From NCBI GenBank assembly GCA_031255325.1, contig JAIRST010000039.1, positions 1-17,315 of the forward strand: a DNA stretch of 17,315 bases, written 5' to 3'. How positions within the stretch are numbered: the stretch's first letter is position 1; each line of letters begins with the position of its first letter. Source of the stretch: Holosporales bacterium (GTDB lineage: Bacteria; Pseudomonadota; Alphaproteobacteria; UBA3830; JAIRMZ01). The notes beneath the pieces are model-generated. The model saw only the letters and a list, made by a program, of their open reading frames with translations. It made no database searches and was not told the DNA's origin. Positions 15,174 through 17,315 of this stretch are shown here, one piece after another. The translations under genes and the position numbers were made by a program.

Positions 15174-16112
15174 GTGTTAAAGACGGGGATAACCAGCGTT
15201 TCTGAGTTACGAGAAAAGGGATTCAATTCCCGTTGGGGGCGTTCTAAGTCGGTATCAATTTCTCTCTATCCGGAAATTTTAAATGAGCCAGATGCAGATC
15301 GTCTTGCAGAACGTATTTTGCTTCATTTTATGGATGATCGTGGTGCTTTCAAACGAACATACACTGCGCGTTTTGATGATTTTGATAAAACAGTTTGTGC
15401 TTTTCTTAAGGGGAATAGTCCTGCGCAGAAATCTCTTATCGTTCAAGATGTTGGTGTGAGCGATGGACGTACGGCTTGCGATTTCTTTGAAGAGCTCGAT
15501 TCTTCTCTTTCTGTTATTTCTTTCTTTGCTTCAGATTATAATTCATGCTTGGACGTAATAGAGTCTTCCTTTACGCGTCTTACTTTGAGAGCAAGTCGCC
15601 TTCTTGAAGTAGTTTGGGGCCCCTTTGTATTTTACTTAGCAGGTAAAGGTGAGCATGAGTTCAGAAAAAGATACCCTCTTAGCGTTCTCATTCGTTGGTA
15701 TGCTTTGCATTTTCCTGCTAAACGTCTTTTAAGAGACTATCATGCAGGTAAAATCCGCTCTCGTGAGATTCTACTTTTTTCTCCCCGAGCTTTACGTTTA
15801 GCTTCTAAAGATAAACGTTTCTTCCTTGAGGAACATAATATTTTAGAGCCGCTCAAACGCCAAAGTCATGTTGTGCGTGCCATGAACCTCCTTAACCCTT
15901 CGTATTTTACAAGAGAGGAGTTTTCGCAGGTGCTTCGGAATATTCACATTGCTCTTTATGAAGACGGATTCCTTATCACAGGATCGAATCAAGATGCAGG
16001 GACTTCTGTGCAAGGAGGAATTTATTGTAAAACTTCTTCTGGTTTTAAGGAAATCCGTCGCTTTGGAAATGGCTCTTCAATCGCTCAAATAATCGAGAAT
16101 TTTAAACTTTGA
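15174..16112 (+). CDS. Putative class I SAM-dependent methyltransferase, CheR-like
   Basis: I do not recognise a named gene. The 312-residue product has a nucleotide-binding signature of class I methyltransferases at 89-98, IVQDVGVSDG (Asp92, Gly94, Gly98), followed about 20 residues on by FFASDYN (118-123), where Asp121 ends the second strand as in SAM-binding folds. The C-terminal half has RAMNLLNPSYFTREEFSQVL (235-254) and GFLITG, which recall the late part of CheR-type methyltransferases, and between them lies a basic, aromatic stretch (162-200). The substrate is unknown. The start is a GTG 6 bases after the rplQ stop with no good Shine-Dalgarno, so it may depend on coupling; a later start is possible. 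It is co-oriented with the ribosomal operon and probably co-transcribed. It has no signal peptide. Confidence 0.7.
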   Translation: MLKTGITSVSELREKGFNSRWGRSKSVSISLYPEILNEPDADRLAERILLHFMDDRGAFKRTYTARFDDFDKTVCAFLKGNSPAQKSLIVQDVGVSDGRTACDFFEELDSSLSVISFFASDYNSCLDVIESSFTRLTLRASRLLEVVWGPFVFYLAGKGEHEFRKRYPLSVLIRWYALHFPAKRLLRDYHAGKIRSREILLFSPRALRLASKDKRFFLEEHNILEPLKRQSHVVRAMNLLNPSYFTREEFSQVLRNIHIALYEDGFLITGSNQDAGTSVQGGIYCKTSSGFKEIRRFGNGSSIAQIIENFKL

Positions 16113-16162
16113 ATTGAATTAAAAACATCCACAACACTTCTTCAATATATCACTATGTTGCT

Positions 16163-16191
16163 TTGACGATAAACATCTAAAATACTATGCT
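16163..16191 (+). promoter_or_regulatory. Sigma70-type promoter for a candidate small RNA
   Basis: TTGACG at 16163-16168 (5 of 6 matches to the -35 consensus) and TATGCT at 16186-16191 (4 of 6 matches to -10) are separated by exactly 17 bases. Transcription would begin near 16198, in AAATAGG. There is no protein gene downstream on this strand before the terminator at 16326-16357. A competing -10 reading, TACTAT at 16183-16188, has a spacer of only 14 bases and is less likely. Confidence 0.5.
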
Positions 16192-16197
16192 ACTTCA

Positions 16198-16357
16198 AAT
16201 AGGAAGGTATTTTTTGCGTAAAGTGAGTCTTTTTTAAGGAAGAAGAGTAAGAATAATGTGACGATTACCTTTCTTTTATTATTTTTAGTCGTCCTATGAG
16301 GAGGAGAAATAAAGCTTTATAGGTGAAGGCTTCATTCTATACAATGAGGCTTTTTTT
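16198..16357 (+). ncRNA. Candidate small RNA of about 160 nt
   Basis: A promoter-like pair upstream and an intrinsic terminator at the end delimit a transcript of about 160 nt with no credible reading frame. Three structural elements can be drawn by hand. AGGAAGGTA near 16201-16209 can pair with TACCTTTC at about 16266-16273. CCTATGAGG (16293-16301) can pair with CTTTATAGG (16315-16323), two G-U pairs included, leaving AGGAG in a 13-base loop. The terminator hairpin follows two bases later. I do not recognise it as 6S, 4.5S, tmRNA or RNase P RNA. The alternative is that it is just the 3' untranslated end of the preceding operon. Confidence 0.35.
16326..16357 (+). terminator. Intrinsic terminator
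   Basis: AAGGCTTCATT (16326-16336) pairs with AATGAGGCTTT (16343-16353) over 11 positions, two of them G-U, around a 6-base loop (16337-16342). The stem runs into a tract of seven T (16351-16357). The T tract shows it works on the + strand; the minus strand lacks one. It would end both the candidate small RNA and any read-through from the ribosomal operon, before the convergent channel gene. Confidence 0.75.
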
Positions 16358-16425
16358 ACTTAAGAGAATTCTTTAATGATAGAAAAAAACAGATAACATG
16401 GTACAAAACCCGATATAATGATTAA

Positions 16426-16465
16426 CTTTAGAAAACCTTTCATTTTCTTTAAGAATCTTCTAAAG
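16426..16465. repeat. Inverted repeat spanning the end of the channel gene
   Basis: CTTTAGAA (16426-16433) is the exact reverse complement of TTCTAAAG (16458-16465), with 24 bases between, and it straddles the stop codon of the minus-strand channel gene. It could be part of a 3' end structure, but it has no T tract on either side in the minus direction, the loop is long and an 8-base match in AT-rich DNA may be chance. Confidence 0.25.
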
Positions 16466-17315
16466 GGGGAACGAACACTTCTGGGGTGTTGTTATTAGTT
16501 GTATGCGAAGATAGGGCGAATTTTGGCAGAACAAAATGCGTCCCGGCTTCTTCTACAATATGTGCTAAGATACAGGCAAACGCCTCTCTTTCTTTCAGAA
16601 AGGTCTCCATTGAAGAAAACGGCAAAAAACAAGATAAAATAATATCTACAGACGTTTCGGTTAAGGCATCAACATATACAAAAATCGCAGAATCTGGACG
16701 CCGAGGCGCTTTAGGAAGATCGCATATCGCTTTATCAAAACGCCCACGAACAGTCTTTAATGCCAAAAATGTTATCTTGGGGTCTAAACTAATACGCCAA
16801 TAGACACGCCGGTAATCGATTCCAGCAAAGTTAACAACAGCTACGTCAGAAAGGCGAGAATTCGGAACGTAGATAGGTGCACCATCGGTTCTTTTTAAAA
16901 GAGTAGATCGAAACCCTATAGACTCTACATACCCTTCAACGAAATTATCAACTTGAATCCAATCACCATGATTAAAGCGTTTTTCGGCAAGGATTAAGAA
17001 ACCTGATATTAGATTCTTGAACAAGTCTTGTGCTCCCAGCACAATGGCAGCGCCAAAGAAACCAAGTCCTGTTAAGAACGCTGTGACATGAACGCCCCAC
17101 CACTCTAAAACGGTTATCATGCAGATGCTTCCTAAAAATATGCGGCAAACCTTTACGATCCACTCGATCGTTGCAACAGTTGTGAACTGCTTAAGGACCG
17201 GAATCGACAATAAAATCGGACGCAGAATGGCATTCACACCCATCAAAACGATGATAGCTAATCCAGAACGCACTGCGAGTAAAACAAGCCCTCCGAACGA
17301 ATCAGGAAAATCTGA
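16449..17315 (-). CDS. MscS-family mechanosensitive ion channel (N-terminal end outside window)
   Basis: MscS-type channels sit in the cytoplasmic membrane and open under tension to release solutes during hypo-osmotic shock. The frame is open to the window edge (288 visible residues), so the N-terminus is missing; a GTG at 17273 is in frame but the sequence upstream is still coding (DFPDSFGGLVLLAV). Three hydrophobic segments are seen. The last, TGLGFFGAAIVLGAQDLFKN then LISGFLILAE, matches the glycine and alanine rich pore helix TM3. The beta domain follows with HGDWIQVDNFVEGYVESIGF and TDGAPIYVPNSRLSDVAVVN, then a C-terminal alpha/beta domain. It is convergent with the ribosomal operon. Which subfamily it belongs to cannot be told without the missing end. 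Confidence 0.92.
   Translation of the reverse strand, partial: SDFPDSFGGLVLLAVRSGLAIIVLMGVNAILRPILLSIPVLKQFTTVATIEWIVKVCRIFLGSICMITVLEWWGVHVTAFLTGLGFFGAAIVLGAQDLFKNLISGFLILAEKRFNHGDWIQVDNFVEGYVESIGFRSTLLKRTDGAPIYVPNSRLSDVAVVNFAGIDYRRVYWRISLDPKITFLALKTVRGRFDKAICDLPKAPRRPDSAIFVYVDALTETSVDIILSCFLPFSSMETFLKEREAFACILAHIVEEAGTHFVLPKFALSSHTTNNNTPEVFVPPLEDS

Larger units (their letters stand above)
16113..16448. other. 336-base region without a protein gene, between convergent genes
   Basis: This AT-rich stretch separates the last + strand gene from the convergent MscS-family gene. It holds a sigma70-type promoter (16163-16191), roughly 130 bases with several possible stems, an intrinsic terminator (16326-16357) and, beyond it, about 90 bases with a lone TATAAT at 16414-16419. 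No frame here encodes a plausible protein. The gene ending at 16112 has no terminator of its own before the promoter, so its transcript probably also ends at 16357. Confidence 0.7.

Noticed and set aside
16308..16320. Palindrome ATAAAGCTTTAT as a possible regulator site or minus-strand terminator
   Set aside because: A loopless AT-rich palindrome with no T tract on the minus strand; it is better explained as part of the hairpin at 16293-16323.
16113..16448. tRNA, tmRNA, 4.5S RNA, CRISPR repeats or insertion-sequence ends in the intergenic region
   Set aside because: No cloverleaf, no GGAAGCAGCC-type SRP core, no regularly spaced repeats and no paired terminal repeats with a transposase were seen.
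16486..16803. 105-codon + strand frame opposite the MscS gene
   Set aside because: The minus strand has a clear MscS beta domain and pore helix here; the + frame shows no motif and no promoter with a -35 box.

Overview
This window is the main translation-gene cluster of an alphaproteobacterium: the end of the str operon joined to the S10, spc and alpha ribosomal operons. The assignment rests on four points. EF-Tu has the alphaproteobacterial N-terminus KPHCNIGTIGHVDHGKT. The order secY-adk-rpsM-rpsK-rpoA-rplQ has no rpmJ between adk and rpsM. S14 is the long form without zinc cysteines. The RNA polymerase alpha subunit begins in the alphaproteobacterial style (KQWQDLIKPYKL). Modest GC by eye, slightly divergent ribosomal proteins and extra cysteines hint at a host-associated lineage (Holosporales-like or similar), but this is inference and no species can be named.

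Layout. Positions 1-673 hold the end of fusA (EF-G). Next come tuf (698-1891) and the S10 block rpsJ-rplC-rplD-rplW-rplB-rpsS-rplV-rpsC-rplP-rpmC-rpsQ (1910-6802). The spc block rplN-rplX-rplE-rpsN-rpsH-rplF-rplR-rpsE-rpmD-rplO-secY follows (6799-12241), then adk (12238-12879) and the alpha block rpsM-rpsK-rpoA-rplQ (12909-15167). All of these read on the + strand with very short gaps or overlaps (TAATG, ATGA, TGATG). I see no terminator between them, so they look like one long transcription unit with translational coupling. Several genes start with GTG (rplD, rpsS, rpsM, rpoA).

Six bases after rplQ comes a 312-codon gene (15174-16112) with a class I SAM-methyltransferase motif and a CheR-like C-terminal half. 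It seems to be a rider on the operon. It is followed by 336 bases without a protein gene (16113-16448). These hold a good sigma70-type promoter, about 130 bases of potentially structured RNA and a strong intrinsic terminator, together a candidate small RNA of about 160 nt. The window ends in a convergent minus-strand MscS-family mechanosensitive channel gene (16449 to beyond 17315), cut off by the window edge at its N-terminal side.

Functionally the + strand block supplies ribosomal proteins of both subunits, the two elongation GTPases, the SecY channel for co-translational export, adenylate kinase and the RNA polymerase alpha subunit, so transcription, translation, export and nucleotide balance share one expression unit. 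No mobile elements, CRISPR arrays, tRNA or rRNA genes were recognised. Most of the window is ordinary core genome. The parts worth a second look are the candidate small RNA, the methyltransferase-like rider gene and unusual substitutions in EF-Tu and EF-G.
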